Notes: generated from the sequence alone by a model not told the origin. A stretch of DNA of 64,000 nt from Arenimonas donghaensis DSM 18148 = HO3-R19 (GCF_000743535.1 NZ_AVCJ01000012.1:62001-126000); one strand, 5' to 3'; positions 38,102-47,165 are shown, counted from the first letter of the stretch. Numbers and translations are program-made.

Positions 38102-38905
38102 ATGCGCGCCATGACCCACCTGCCCCTGGCCGTCAGCCTGCTGCGTCACGGCGTCGACGGCATCGATGATGCGATGTTGCTGCTCGTGGCCGGCCGGCGC
38201 CGGCTCGTGGCCAGGCTGGCCGCCGGCAAACGCCGTGCGGGCCTGCCCGCACGCGATCCGGCCCGCGAAGACCAGGTCCTGGCCCGCGGACAAGGGCTGG
38301 CGCGCCGCCTGGGGCTGCCGCCCGGGCTGGCGCGGGGCCAGTTGGAGCTTTTGATCGCCGATGCCTGCCGCCTGCAGGATCCCGAGTCCGGAGAGACCAT
38401 GAGCGCAAACTCCCCCCGATCCCCGCTGCGCTGGTTCCCGCCCCCGCGTCGCTGGGCGCCGCTGCTTCGCCTGGTGCCCGCGCCCTGGCAGCGGCAGGCC
38501 ATGGAACGAGTCGTGGGTCGCCTGCTGGCCCAGCCCATCGGCGTCGGAGACCTGGAGTTCATGCAGGGTCGCCGCCTCGGCATCGAGGTCAGCGACCTGG
38601 GCCTGGCCTGGGTGCTTGAACTCGACGGCGAGCGCTTGCGAGTCGTCGAAGGCGAGGCCGAGGCCAGCGTGCGTGGCAGCGCCACCGACCTGCTGTTGCT
38701 CGCCAGCCGCCTGGAAGACGCCGACTCGCTGTTTTTCCAGCGTCGGCTTGAAGTCACCGGCGACACCGAGCTCGGTCTCACCGCGCGCAACCTGCTTGAC
38801 CGTCTTCCCTGGGAGTCGGTGCCGCTGGGCGTGCGCATCCTGCTGAACCGTGGCGCCCGTGCTGCTCGCTCCGCCCGTGAAGCCTGGCAGGGCGATGCGG
38901 CGTGA
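38102..38905 (+). CDS. ubiT: Chorismate mutase-UbiT fusion (anaerobic ubiquinone factor)
   Basis: This 267-residue protein has two parts. Residues 10-93 align without gaps to an AroQ chorismate mutase: R15, R32, K43, D52, R55, E56 and Q92 match the E. coli P-protein catalytic residues R11, R28, K39, D48, R51, E52 and Q88 at identical spacing; only S84 is replaced (A88). Residues 105-260 form an SCP2-type UbiT domain with WFPPPRRWAPLLRLVPAPWQRQAMERVVGRLL and the strand pattern of YhbT/UbiT, a lipid-binding factor for oxygen-independent ubiquinone synthesis. An in-frame ATG at 38399 follows GGAGAG seven bases upstream, so the UbiT part could also be made alone. It is first of ubiT-nadA-nadB, with overlapping stops and starts. 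Confidence 0.88.
   Translation: MRAMTHLPLAVSLLRHGVDGIDDAMLLLVAGRRRLVARLAAGKRRAGLPARDPAREDQVLARGQGLARRLGLPPGLARGQLELLIADACRLQDPESGETMSANSPRSPLRWFPPPRRWAPLLRLVPAPWQRQAMERVVGRLLAQPIGVGDLEFMQGRRLGIEVSDLGLAWVLELDGERLRVVEGEAEASVRGSATDLLLLASRLEDADSLFFQRRLEVTGDTELGLTARNLLDRLPWESVPLGVRILLNRGARAARSAREAWQGDAA
38390..38401 (+). promoter_or_regulatory. Internal ribosome site and start for UbiT alone
   Basis: GGAGAG-acc-ATG lies in frame within the fusion gene, exactly at the linker between the mutase and UbiT domains. It is stronger than the site before the first ATG (38102), so a separate 168-residue UbiT is possible. Confidence 0.55.
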
Positions 38906-39906
38906 ATCCCGTCTGGCGCGACGAACTAGTGACCGAATACGCGGGCCTGGCCGACAGGCTCGAACGCCTGCTGCCCTGCGTTGAAGTCCCCATGCACCTG
39001 CCCTGGATCGACGCGATCCAGGCGCTCAAGCGCGATCGCGGCGCCGTGCTCATGGCACATAGCTACCAATCACCCGAAATATTCCACGGCGTTGCTGACG
39101 TCACCGGCGACTCGCTCGCACTGGCGCAGGCCGCGGCCGACTGCGATGCCGAGATCGTGGTCCTGTGCGGCGTGCACTTCATGGCCGAGACGGCGAAGAT
39201 CCTGGCGCCACGGATGAAGGTGCTGATTCCGGATCCGCTGGCGGGATGTTCGCTTGCCGAATCAATCAATGCTGCCGACGTGCGTGCGCTGCGGGCCCGG
39301 CATCCGGGCTCGCCGGTGGTCACCTACGTCAACACCAGCGCCGAAGTGAAGGCCGAATCCGACGCCTGCTGCACGTCGGCCAACGCCGTCCAGGTAGTCG
39401 AGGCGATGGGGGCGGACAAAGTGATCTTCCTGCCCGACCGGTACCTCGGTTCGCATGTCGCGAGCCAGACGGACGTGCAGCTGGTGCTGTGGGATGGCCG
39501 CTGCGAGGTGCACGAAACGTTTACCGCGGCCGAAGCCCGCCATGCCCGAAAGCGATTCGACGCGAGGCTGGTCGCGCATCCCGAGTGTCCGCCCGAGGTG
39601 CTCGCGGAGGCCGACTTCGTCGGTTCAACCAGCGCCATGGGTGCCTGGCTCGAACGTGAACAGCCCGAGCGTGTGGCGCTGATCACCGAGTGCTCCATGG
39701 CCGACAACCTGCGGCTTCGTTTCCCGGCGACGCAGTTCATCAAACCCTGCAACCTGTGCCCGCACATGAAGCGCATCACCCTGCAGAACATCCACGCCTG
39801 CCTGCGTGACATGGCACCCGAGGTCACGGTGCCGGAGCGCGTGGCCGCGCGGGCGCGCCGTGCGCTTGAACGTATGTTGGCGGTGGGTAGGGACGAGCGC
39901 GTCTGA
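38902..39906 (+). CDS. nadA: Quinolinate synthase
   Basis: This 334-residue [4Fe-4S] enzyme condenses iminoaspartate with dihydroxyacetone phosphate to quinolinate in NAD synthesis. Recognisable segments are MAHSYQSPEIFHGVADVTGDSLALA, YVNTSAEVKAESDACCTSANA (cluster cysteine), FLPDRYLG, and CNLCPHMKRITL near the C-terminus. The start is GTG at 38902, overlapping the ubiT stop (GTGA). Its place behind ubiT suggests FNR-driven transcription. NadA is oxygen-sensitive because of its cluster. Confidence 0.95.
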   Translation: MNPVWRDELVTEYAGLADRLERLLPCVEVPMHLPWIDAIQALKRDRGAVLMAHSYQSPEIFHGVADVTGDSLALAQAAADCDAEIVVLCGVHFMAETAKILAPRMKVLIPDPLAGCSLAESINAADVRALRARHPGSPVVTYVNTSAEVKAESDACCTSANAVQVVEAMGADKVIFLPDRYLGSHVASQTDVQLVLWDGRCEVHETFTAAEARHARKRFDARLVAHPECPPEVLAEADFVGSTSAMGAWLEREQPERVALITECSMADNLRLRFPATQFIKPCNLCPHMKRITLQNIHACLRDMAPEVTVPERVAARARRALERMLAVGRDERV

Positions 39907-39926
39907 GCACGAATACGTCGCCGCTG

Positions 39927-41402
39927 GTGGTCGTGGGTGCCGGTGTTGCCGGCCTTTGCGTGGCGCTGGCGGCGGCGCCGCGGCCGGTGATCCTGGTGAG
40001 CCGCAGCCGGGGACCGTCCGGCACGGCCAGCGCCATGGCCCAGGGCGGCATCGCCGCGGCCGTGGGGCCGGGCGACGAGGCCGTCTGCCACGCCGCCGAT
40101 ACGCTGGTTGCAGGTGCCTGCCACAACGACGTGGGTGCGGTGCTGGACCTGGCGCTTTCAGCGCCGGGCGCCATCGACTGGCTTGTCTCCCTGGGCGTGC
40201 CGTTCGACCGCGGCAGCAACGGCATGCTTTCGCTGGGCCGCGAGGGGGGTCACGACCGCGCGCGTATCGTGCACGCCGGCGGTGACGCCACCGGGCGGGA
40301 AATAATGAAAGTGTTGTGCACAGCGGTGTTCGCCTCGTCGCACGTGCATTGGCTTGCCGGGAATACCCTGGAAGCCATCGGCCTCTCGGCCGGCGGGCGC
40401 GTGGCGGCCGTTCGCGTCCGCGATTCCGCGGGTCGCGTGGAGCCACTTCAGGCTGCCGACCTTGTGCTGGCGACGGGAGGCATAGGTGGGCTGTTCACAT
40501 GCACTACCAATCCCGAAGGCTCCGATGGTGCCGGACTTGCCCTTGCATTGGCGGCGGGTGCGAAGGGCCGTGACCTCGAATTCATCCAGTGGCACCCCAC
40601 GGCCTTTGCAGTGCCCTCGGGCCGGCACCTGCCACTGATCACCGAGGCGCTGCGCGGCGCGGGCGCGGAACTGGTCGATGACGAGGGGAACAGGCTCATG
40701 CGGGGCACGCACCCGCTTGGCGACCTTGCCCCGCGCGACGTCGTTGCGCGCTGCCTGTGGCGCCATCGCCAGGCCGGCAGACGTGTCTGGCTTGATGCCC
40801 GCAAGCTGCTCGAGCCGGCCTGGCACCAGTTCCCGGGCGTGCTGGCTACCTGCGCCGAGCAGGGCATCGATCCCCGGCGCGAATTGATCCCGGTGACGCC
40901 GGCAGTGCACTTCCACATGGGCGGCATCGCGGTCGATCCACAAGGGAACAGCAACCTTCCCGGGCTGCATGCCGTCGGCGAGGTCGCATGCAGCGGCGTG
41001 CATGGCGCCAACCGGCTGGCGAGCAATTCGCTGCTCGAGGGTGTCGTGTGCGGGCACGCGCTCGGCGCAAGGCTTGGCAAAAGCGGTGGCCGTGGCGGAT
41101 CGGCCGCACGCTGGGTGGACGCTGGTGCCGTGCCGACACCGGCGGTGGGGAGATCGTTGTCAGCGATGCTTACGGACGCACTGGGTCCTTTGCGCAGCGG
41201 GAGGACCCTGGCGGCGGCCGTGGATGCGATCGGCGCCGACCCGGCGATGGCCTGCAGCTGGCAGGGTCGGCTGGCGCTGCGCATGCTGGTTCCGGCGCTG
41301 GCGCGCACGCGGTCGCTGGGCGCGCACTTTCGCGTGGATTCAGCGGCCAACCACAACATACGGCAGGGCATCGAAACGGATGCGTACGGCGAAATCGCTT
41401 GA
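39927..41402 (+). CDS. nadB: L-aspartate oxidase
   Basis: This flavoenzyme of about 491 residues oxidises L-aspartate to iminoaspartate for NadA, using oxygen or, without it, fumarate (family knowledge). The FAD loop VVVGAGVAGLCVAL is at the very N-terminus. SRGPSGTASAMAQGGIAAA, EFIQWHPTAF, HFHMGGIAVD and GANRLASNSLLEG are family motifs. The start is uncertain: GTG 39927 leaves little before the Rossmann strand, while a CTG at 39903 would overlap the nadA stop (CTGA) and add eight residues. It is co-transcribed with nadA. Confidence 0.92.
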   Translation: MVVGAGVAGLCVALAAAPRPVILVSRSRGPSGTASAMAQGGIAAAVGPGDEAVCHAADTLVAGACHNDVGAVLDLALSAPGAIDWLVSLGVPFDRGSNGMLSLGREGGHDRARIVHAGGDATGREIMKVLCTAVFASSHVHWLAGNTLEAIGLSAGGRVAAVRVRDSAGRVEPLQAADLVLATGGIGGLFTCTTNPEGSDGAGLALALAAGAKGRDLEFIQWHPTAFAVPSGRHLPLITEALRGAGAELVDDEGNRLMRGTHPLGDLAPRDVVARCLWRHRQAGRRVWLDARKLLEPAWHQFPGVLATCAEQGIDPRRELIPVTPAVHFHMGGIAVDPQGNSNLPGLHAVGEVACSGVHGANRLASNSLLEGVVCGHALGARLGKSGGRGGSAARWVDAGAVPTPAVGRSLSAMLTDALGPLRSGRTLAAAVDAIGADPAMACSWQGRLALRMLVPALARTRSLGAHFRVDSAANHNIRQGIETDAYGEIA

Positions 41403-41465
41403 TACGCGGCAGGTCATGCCCCACATTGGCGGCAGAATACTTGCATCTTCCCCTATCGCTACCCC

Positions 41466-41981
41466 ATGAACGTGTCCCAGTCCTTCGATCGCAGCCAGCT
41501 CCTGGAGTGCGCCAGCGGCGCCATGTTTGGCCCGGGTGGCGCGCGCCTGCCGTCCGACCCGATGCTGATGTTCGACCGCATCACGGAAATCAGCGAAACC
41601 GGCGGCAAACACGGCAAGGGATACATCCGCGCCGAACTCGACATCCGTCCAGACCTCTGGTTCTTCGCCTGCCACTTCACGGACGACCCGGTGATGCCGG
41701 GCTGCCTGGGCCTCGACGCCATGTGGCAGCTGGCCGGCTTCTTCCTCCCCTGGCTCGGCGAGCCAGGTCGCGGTCGCGCGCTGGGCGTGGGCCAGGTGAA
41801 ATTCACCGGCCAGGTGTTGCCATCCGCCAAGCTGGTGACCTACGAAATCGACATACGGCGCGTCGTGCGGGGTCGCCTGAAGATGGTAATCGCCGATGGT
41901 CGAACGCTTGTTGACGGCCGCGAGATCTATACCGCCGAAGAGCTTCGCGTCGGCCTGTTTACCTCCACCGAAGGCATGTAG
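41466..41981 (+). CDS. fabA: 3-hydroxydecanoyl-ACP dehydratase/isomerase
   Basis: This 171-residue hot-dog-fold enzyme introduces the cis double bond in anaerobic-type unsaturated fatty acid synthesis. Catalytic features are [24 protein letters not shown] with the histidine and a conserved aspartate, and [15 protein letters not shown] at the N-terminus. Length matches E. coli FabA. It is paired with fabB two bases downstream, and lies 63 bases after nadB, so read-through from the FNR-linked ubiT promoter is possible. Confidence 0.97.
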   Translation: MNVSQSFDRSQLLECASGAMFGPGGARLPSDPMLMFDRITEISETGGKHGKGYIRAELDIRPDLWFFACHFTDDPVMPGCLGLDAMWQLAGFFLPWLGEPGRGRALGVGQVKFTGQVLPSAKLVTYEIDIRRVVRGRLKMVIADGRTLVDGREIYTAEELRVGLFTSTEGM

Positions 41982-41983
41982 CC

Positions 41984-43195
41984 ATGCGTCGCATCGCGAT
42001 TACGGGCATGGGAATCGTCTCCTGCCTGGGCAACCAGCTTGACAGGGTTTCGACGGCATTGCGTAACGGTCTCTCCGGCATCCGGCGTGACGATGCCGCG
42101 GCCGAAGCCGGATTGCGCAGCCAGGTCTCGGGGGCCCCGGACATCGACCTGCCAGCCCGCATAGACCGCAAGGTGCTGCGCTTCATGGGCGACGGTGCGG
42201 CGTTCGCGCACGTGGCGATGCAGGATGCGATCGCCGATGCCGGGCTCGATGATTCCCAGGTGCGTTCCGAGCGTACCGGCCTCTTTGCGGGGTCGGGCGG
42301 GGGTTCGACCCAGTGGCAGGTGGAGGCGGCGGACCTGTTGCGCAACCGTGGCGTCCGAAAGGTCGGGCCGTACATGGTGCCGCGTACGATGGGTTCGACG
42401 GTCTCCGCCAACCTGGCGACGGCCTTCGGCATCCGCGGCGCCAGCTATTCGATTTCGGCAGCCTGCGCCACGTCGGCGCACTGCATCGGTGCCGCCGCCG
42501 ACCTGATCCGCGCCGGCCGCCAGGACATCATGTTCGCCGGCGGCGGCGAGGAGTTGCACTGGTCGCTGAGCTTGCAGTTCGACGCGATGGGCGCGCTGTC
42601 AACGCGCCACAATGAAACCCCGGCCACGGCGTCGCGTCCCTACGACGCCACCCGCGATGGCTTCGTCATCGCCGGCGGCGGCGGCATGCTGGTGCTGGAA
42701 GACTTCGACCACGCCGTCGCCCGCGGCGCCCGCATCCATGCGGAGCTGCTGGGTTACGGCGTGACCTCGGACGGTGCCGACATGGTCGCGCCCTCCGGTG
42801 AAGGCGCCGTGCGCTGCATGCGCATGGCGATGAAGGACATCCAGGCGCCGGTGGATTACCTCAATACCCACGGAACCTCAACGCCGTTGGGCGACCTGGT
42901 CGAACTGCGCGCCGTGCGCGAAGCCTTTGGTGTCGACGTACCGCCGCTCTCGTCGACCAAGGCCCTGTCCGGGCATTCGCTGGGCGCGGCCAGCGTGCAC
43001 GAGGCGATCTACTGCCTGCTGATGATGCGCGACCGGTTCATGGCCGGCTCGGCCAATATCAGCGAACCGGACCCGCAGGCCGGGGGTTTTCCCATCCTGC
43101 GTGAAAGCCGAGAGGCCACGCTGCGCACGGTGATGTCCAACAGCTTCGGCTTCGGCGGCACCAACGCCTGCCTGGTGTTCGGCGCCGCCGGCTGA
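41984..43195 (+). CDS. fabB: 3-oxoacyl-ACP synthase I
   Basis: This 403-residue beta-ketoacyl-ACP synthase partners FabA in making unsaturated fatty acids. The catalytic cysteine is in [14 protein letters not shown], the two histidines in [11 protein letters not shown] and [10 protein letters not shown]. The C-terminal [13 protein letters not shown] is typical. It is tightly coupled to fabA, as in many gammaproteobacteria, and convergent with ubiV. Confidence 0.97.
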   Translation: MRRIAITGMGIVSCLGNQLDRVSTALRNGLSGIRRDDAAAEAGLRSQVSGAPDIDLPARIDRKVLRFMGDGAAFAHVAMQDAIADAGLDDSQVRSERTGLFAGSGGGSTQWQVEAADLLRNRGVRKVGPYMVPRTMGSTVSANLATAFGIRGASYSISAACATSAHCIGAAADLIRAGRQDIMFAGGGEELHWSLSLQFDAMGALSTRHNETPATASRPYDATRDGFVIAGGGGMLVLEDFDHAVARGARIHAELLGYGVTSDGADMVAPSGEGAVRCMRMAMKDIQAPVDYLNTHGTSTPLGDLVELRAVREAFGVDVPPLSSTKALSGHSLGAASVHEAIYCLLMMRDRFMAGSANISEPDPQAGGFPILRESREATLRTVMSNSFGFGGTNACLVFGAAG

Positions 43196-43200
43196 CCGGG

Positions 43201-44079
43201 TCAGCCAGGCGGAAGCCCGGGTTTCCCCGGCAGCCCCTGCCAATAGCCATTGACCGCGCCCCGGCGCGGTGGCGCCAGCGGCGATTCTCGCGCCAGGTCG
43301 AAATGTTCGACGACCTCACGCATTCCCGAGGCCTGCGGATACAGGCGCAGCAGGCCCACGCCGAGCGCACGCAGCGCCGGCAATTCGGGGCCGAGGTCGG
43401 TGATTTCCTCGCCAAGTACCTGGATGCCGTTGATGCGCAGGAAGGGCGTGCCCTCGCGCGTGGCAAGCGGCAGGCCATCGGGATGTTCGATGCAGCGGAA
43501 ACCGCAGGCGTCCTTGGGCACGTCCAGCGCACGGGCGGTGAAACAGCGGGCGGAATAAGACAACGGCAGGCGGCCCCAGGCGATCAACTCCAGCTCGGGC
43601 AATGCATGGCCTTGCGCCGCATGCGCGGCCAGCAGATCGTCCACCTGCCCGTGGCCCTGCTCGACGCCGGGCACCCAGCGCCTCAGGCCATCTTCGACCA
43701 GCATGGCCAGCGTGACGTGGTTGTAGATATTCAGGCTTGGTCCGGCAACGAAGGGCAGGCCTTGTTCACGACACAGCTGCACCGCGGTCAGGTCGTTGGC
43801 TTCGATCCAGAAGCCGCCGTGCGCCATCATGCGCTGGATCGCATTGAGCTCCGATTCGGCTTCGACCAGGGCCAGGCTCGACAACACGACCTCCTTGCCG
43901 GCCGCCGCCAGCTCGTCGGCCAGCGAGATCCAGTCGCGGGTTCCCAATTCGCGACGCTTGCTGCAGACGGTTTCGCCCAGGTAGAAGACGTCGACCGGCC
44001 AGCCGGCCGCTTCGCGGTAGAAGGCCAGTGTGCGCTCGCGGGGCCAGAAATATTGCAGGGGTCCGAGGCTGAGTTTCAT
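43201..44079 (-). CDS. ubiV: Anaerobic ubiquinone hydroxylase subunit UbiV (U32 family)
   Basis: This 292-residue U32-peptidase-like iron-sulfur protein works with UbiU to hydroxylate ubiquinone precursors without oxygen. Cysteines for the [4Fe-4S] cluster are seen in GETVCSKRREL and in ARCFTARALDVPKDACGFRC. The N-terminus LSLGPLQYFWPRE is the usual UbiV start. The ATG at 44079 lies four bases after the ubiU stop. The gene is in the ubiU operon, controlled by the FNR box at 45138. Confidence 0.93.
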   Translation of the reverse strand: MKLSLGPLQYFWPRERTLAFYREAAGWPVDVFYLGETVCSKRRELGTRDWISLADELAAAGKEVVLSSLALVEAESELNAIQRMMAHGGFWIEANDLTAVQLCREQGLPFVAGPSLNIYNHVTLAMLVEDGLRRWVPGVEQGHGQVDDLLAAHAAQGHALPELELIAWGRLPLSYSARCFTARALDVPKDACGFRCIEHPDGLPLATREGTPFLRINGIQVLGEEITDLGPELPALRALGVGLLRLYPQASGMREVVEHFDLARESPLAPPRRGAVNGYWQGLPGKPGLPPG

Positions 44080-44083
44080 GTGG

Positions 44084-45082
44084 TCAGTGCCAGGCGCGGT
44101 GGTAGGGGCCGAGGGTGGTCTGGTGGCCTTCGGCATGAGCGGACAGGGCCTTCTGCCAGCCGGGCTGGAGTCGCCAGTTGTCCGGATCGGCACGATGCCG
44201 GTCGATGGCGTCGCGCCAGGTGCGCGTGACCGCCGACACGTAGGCGACGCCGCGCTGGCGACCTTCGATCTTCAGCGCCGCGATGCCGGCCTTGGCGAGT
44301 TGCGGCAACAGTTCGAGCGTGTTGAGGCTGGTGGGCTCTTCAAGCGCGTGGAACGTTTCGCCGCCGACCGTGAAGCGGCCCTTGCACACGGTCGGGTAGG
44401 CAGCGGGTTCTCCCGGGGCGTAACGATCCATCAGCAGCCCGTTGAGTCTTACGCCGCGATCGCCACCCTCGTGTTCCTCCCACCGCACGAATCGTGCCGG
44501 CGAGCACACGCCGTGGCGGTTGGGCGAGGCGCCGGTGACGTAACTCGATAGCTGACAGCGGCCCTCGACCATGATGCAAAGGCTGCCGAAGGCGAATACC
44601 TCCAGGGGCACCGGCGAACGCTCGCAAAGGCGCTCTACCTGCTGCAGCGAAAGCACCCGGGGCAACACCGCGCGGCTTATGCCGAAGCGTTCGTGCATGT
44701 AGCGCAGCGCCGGTGCCGTGGTGGCCGACCCCTGGACGGAAAGGTGCCGGGCGAGCTGCGGATGCTCGCGCATGGCGTGCTCGAGAACCGCCATTTCGGC
44801 AGCGATGATCGCGTCGCAGCCCAGCGCCGCGGCGTGGTCCACGGCGGCCTGCCATACGCGCAGGCGCGATGTTTCCGGATAGGTGTTCAGGGCCAGGTAG
44901 ACCTTGCGGCCGCGCTGGTGCGCGTAGGCGATGCCGGCCCGGAGTTCGGAGTCGTCGAAGTTCAGGCCGGGGAAGGCGCGGGCATTGGTCTGGTCCCGGA
45001 AGCCGGCGTAGACCGCATCGGCGCCGGCATCGATCGCCGCGTGCAGGGCCGGCAAGTTTCCGGCGGGGCAGACCAGTTGCAT
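44084..45082 (-). CDS. ubiU: Anaerobic ubiquinone hydroxylase subunit UbiU (U32 family)
   Basis: This 332-residue U32-family protein is the partner of UbiV. It starts QLVCPAGNLPALHAAIDAGA. The cluster cysteines lie in SLCIMVEGRCQLSSYV, HGVCSPA and YPTVCKGRF, the pattern of E. coli UbiU. The complex needs a hydroxyl donor other than oxygen. It is first gene of ubiUV, with an FNR box 55 bases upstream of its ATG. Confidence 0.95.
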   Translation of the reverse strand: MQLVCPAGNLPALHAAIDAGADAVYAGFRDQTNARAFPGLNFDDSELRAGIAYAHQRGRKVYLALNTYPETSRLRVWQAAVDHAAALGCDAIIAAEMAVLEHAMREHPQLARHLSVQGSATTAPALRYMHERFGISRAVLPRVLSLQQVERLCERSPVPLEVFAFGSLCIMVEGRCQLSSYVTGASPNRHGVCSPARFVRWEEHEGGDRGVRLNGLLMDRYAPGEPAAYPTVCKGRFTVGGETFHALEEPTSLNTLELLPQLAKAGIAALKIEGRQRGVAYVSAVTRTWRDAIDRHRADPDNWRLQPGWQKALSAHAEGHQTTLGPYHRAWH

Positions 45083-45137
45083 CGCGCTCTCCTGGATGGG
45101 GTCCGGTGATGCTGCCCCCTGACTGGCTGGCGCGTCA

Positions 45138-45151
45138 TTGACCTGGGTCAG
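45138..45151 (-). promoter_or_regulatory. FNR box upstream of ubiU
   Basis: TTGACCTGGGTCAG lies 55 bases from the ubiU ATG and 65 bases from the divergent gene at 45217. One outer base departs from the consensus. It may serve both directions. Confidence 0.75.
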
Positions 45152-45216
45152 TTACCGTTGCGGGCGAATGGGGGAGCATGGGTCCCACCGGCCACGGCCG
45201 CGCACGGAACTCCGCC

Positions 45217-45729
45217 ATGAAACGACTCCCTGGCAATACCCTGTTGATGTTGCTGCTGGCGGTCGTCCCGGGATTGGCCACGTGCAGTGAAACGGTGCCT
45301 GCCCGTCTGGAACCTGCCGCAGCCCCTGTCGAAGTGGAGCACGAGGCACATGCCGCCCACGAGGCCCTCGACGAAGCCACTCCGGCCCGGCGCTGGCTTC
45401 CCGACGCGCCGCTGAGCCGCGGCATGCAGCGCGTGCGTTCAGCCACGGAGACCTTGGGCCACGGCAGCCACGGTCATCTCGATGATGCCCAGGTGCGTGG
45501 TATCGCTGCGGAACTGAAGGCGGCCGTGGACATGATGTTCGCCGAGTGCAAGCTCGATCCCGAGCCCGATGCGGCGCTGCACCCGCTGCTGGCGCGGGTG
45601 CTCATGGCCAGCAATACGCTGTCGGAATCCGGCTACGACGCCACTGCACTGGCCGAACTGCAAGCCGTGGTCGCCCGCTATCCGCTGTTGTTCGACGATC
45701 CTGCCTGGAGCGCGTCCCAAAGCGACTGA
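45217..45729 (+). CDS. Hypothetical secreted protein divergent from ubiUV
   Basis: This 170-residue protein has a signal peptide (LPGNTLLMLLLAVVPGLAT). The rest is helical, with a histidine-rich stretch VEHEAHAAHEALDE and a conserved-looking core MFAECKLDPEPDAALHPLLARVL. It may be a helical-bundle metal- or haem-binding periplasmic protein, and from memory it resembles small proteins labelled DnrO in this group, unconfirmed. It shares the FNR box at 45138 with ubiU. Its 3' end overlaps the convergent ubiD by 52 bases. Confidence 0.7.
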   Translation: MKRLPGNTLLMLLLAVVPGLATCSETVPARLEPAAAPVEVEHEAHAAHEALDEATPARRWLPDAPLSRGMQRVRSATETLGHGSHGHLDDAQVRGIAAELKAAVDMMFAECKLDPEPDAALHPLLARVLMASNTLSESGYDATALAELQAVVARYPLLFDDPAWSASQSD

Positions 45730-47165
45730 ACGCGGCGCTCAACCGCCGGGTCGGGCACGATCGCTTCGCTCCATGGGCGGCTGGTCTCGCCGGGCAGTTT
45801 GCGCGTGGCGTCCAGTCCGAGCTTGGAGCCCAGGTTGGGCGCAGGGCTGGAGAAGTCGAGGTAGTCGATCGGCGTGTTTTCCACCAGCAGGCAGTCGCGA
45901 GCCGGGTCCGTGCGTGTGGACAGCGCCCAGAGCACCTGAGACCAGTCGCGGACGTCGATGTCGTCGTCGGTGACGATAACGAACTTGGTGTAGGTGAACT
46001 GCCGAAGGTAGGACCAGATGCCCATCATGATCCGACGAGCGTGCCCGGGGTACTGCTTGCGGATGCTGACTACCGCGATCCGGTAGGAGCAGGCTTCCGG
46101 GGGCAGGTAGAAGTCCACGATCTCCGGGAAGACCTTGCGCAGGATCGGCACGAAGACATCATTGAGCGCCGAGCTGAGCACCGAGGGTTCGTCTTCCGGA
46201 GCCCGTCCCATGTAGCTGCCGTGGTAGATCGCTTCGCGGCGCATTCGCAACCGACTGACGGTCAGGACAGGGAACTCGCCCTGGGCGTTGTAATAGCCGG
46301 TGTGATCGCCGAAGGGGCCTTCGGTCGCGGTGTCACCCGGCTCGATGAAACCTTCCAGCACGATTTCCGCGCCCGCCGGGGCATCCAGGCCGGTCAGGGC
46401 GCTGTGCCATACGCGCGTGCGCGCCCCGCGCAACAGTCCTGCGAATTCGTACTCCGACAGCGTGTCGGGTACCGGTGCCACCGCGGCAAGCATCGTCGCC
46501 GGATCGGCGCCGATCGCAACCAGAACCGGGAAAGGCCGGTCGGGAAACGCGGCGCGGAAATCAGCGAAATCCAGGGCGCCACCGCGGTGCGGCAGCCAGC
46601 GCATGATCACCCGGTTACGGCCCAGCAGCTGCTGCCGGTAGATGGCGACGTTCTGCCGCGGCTGGCGGGTACCGCGGGTGACCACCAGGCCGAAGGTGAT
46701 CAGGCGGGCGACGTCGCCCGGCCAGCAGCGCTGGATCGGCAGCGAGCCCAGGTCGATGTCGTTGCCTTCGATCACGATCTCGTTGAAGCCGGCCTCGTTG
46801 GTCACCCGGGGCGCGACATGCGCCAGCTGCGCCAGCTCCGGCCAGGTCGACAGGGCATTGCGAAGGCTTGATGGCCAGCGTGGTTCCTTGATCGACGCGA
46901 GAAGCTCCCCCAGCTCGCGCAGCGAGGCCAGCGGCCGCCCACCCAGCGCCAGCTCGATGCGGTCGCGATGGCCGAACAGGTTGCCCAGCAGGGCATGACG
47001 CGAACCCACGGGGTTGCGCATCAACAGTGCCGGACCGCCCGCGCGCAGAACATGGCGGCACAGCGCCGTGCTTTCCAGCTCCGGATCCACCGGCGCGCCG
47101 AGTTCCAGCAGCTGGCGACGTCGCGACAGCTCGCCGAGGAAGCCGCGCAGGTCGTGGTGGCTCAT
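45678..47165 (-). CDS. ubiD: UbiD-family (prenylated-FMN) decarboxylase
   Basis: This 495-residue decarboxylase of 3-octaprenyl-4-hydroxybenzoate in ubiquinone synthesis is recognised from EGPFGDHTGYYNAQGEFPVLTVSRLRMR and the E-x-x-R/D-type motif around NDVFVPILRKVFPEIVDFYLPPE. Length agrees with E. coli UbiD. The ATG at 47165 overlaps the stop of the upstream cysteine-synthase-like gene (ATGA). Being in an FNR-driven operon together with nnrS, it may be the anaerobic supply of this step; another ubiD may exist elsewhere. It overlaps the convergent secreted-protein gene. Confidence 0.92.
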   Translation of the reverse strand: MSHHDLRGFLGELSRRRQLLELGAPVDPELESTALCRHVLRAGGPALLMRNPVGSRHALLGNLFGHRDRIELALGGRPLASLRELGELLASIKEPRWPSSLRNALSTWPELAQLAHVAPRVTNEAGFNEIVIEGNDIDLGSLPIQRCWPGDVARLITFGLVVTRGTRQPRQNVAIYRQQLLGRNRVIMRWLPHRGGALDFADFRAAFPDRPFPVLVAIGADPATMLAAVAPVPDTLSEYEFAGLLRGARTRVWHSALTGLDAPAGAEIVLEGFIEPGDTATEGPFGDHTGYYNAQGEFPVLTVSRLRMRREAIYHGSYMGRAPEDEPSVLSSALNDVFVPILRKVFPEIVDFYLPPEACSYRIAVVSIRKQYPGHARRIMMGIWSYLRQFTYTKFVIVTDDDIDVRDWSQVLWALSTRTDPARDCLLVENTPIDYLDFSSPAPNLGSKLGLDATRKLPGETSRPWSEAIVPDPAVERRVQSLWDALQAGSSNNSG

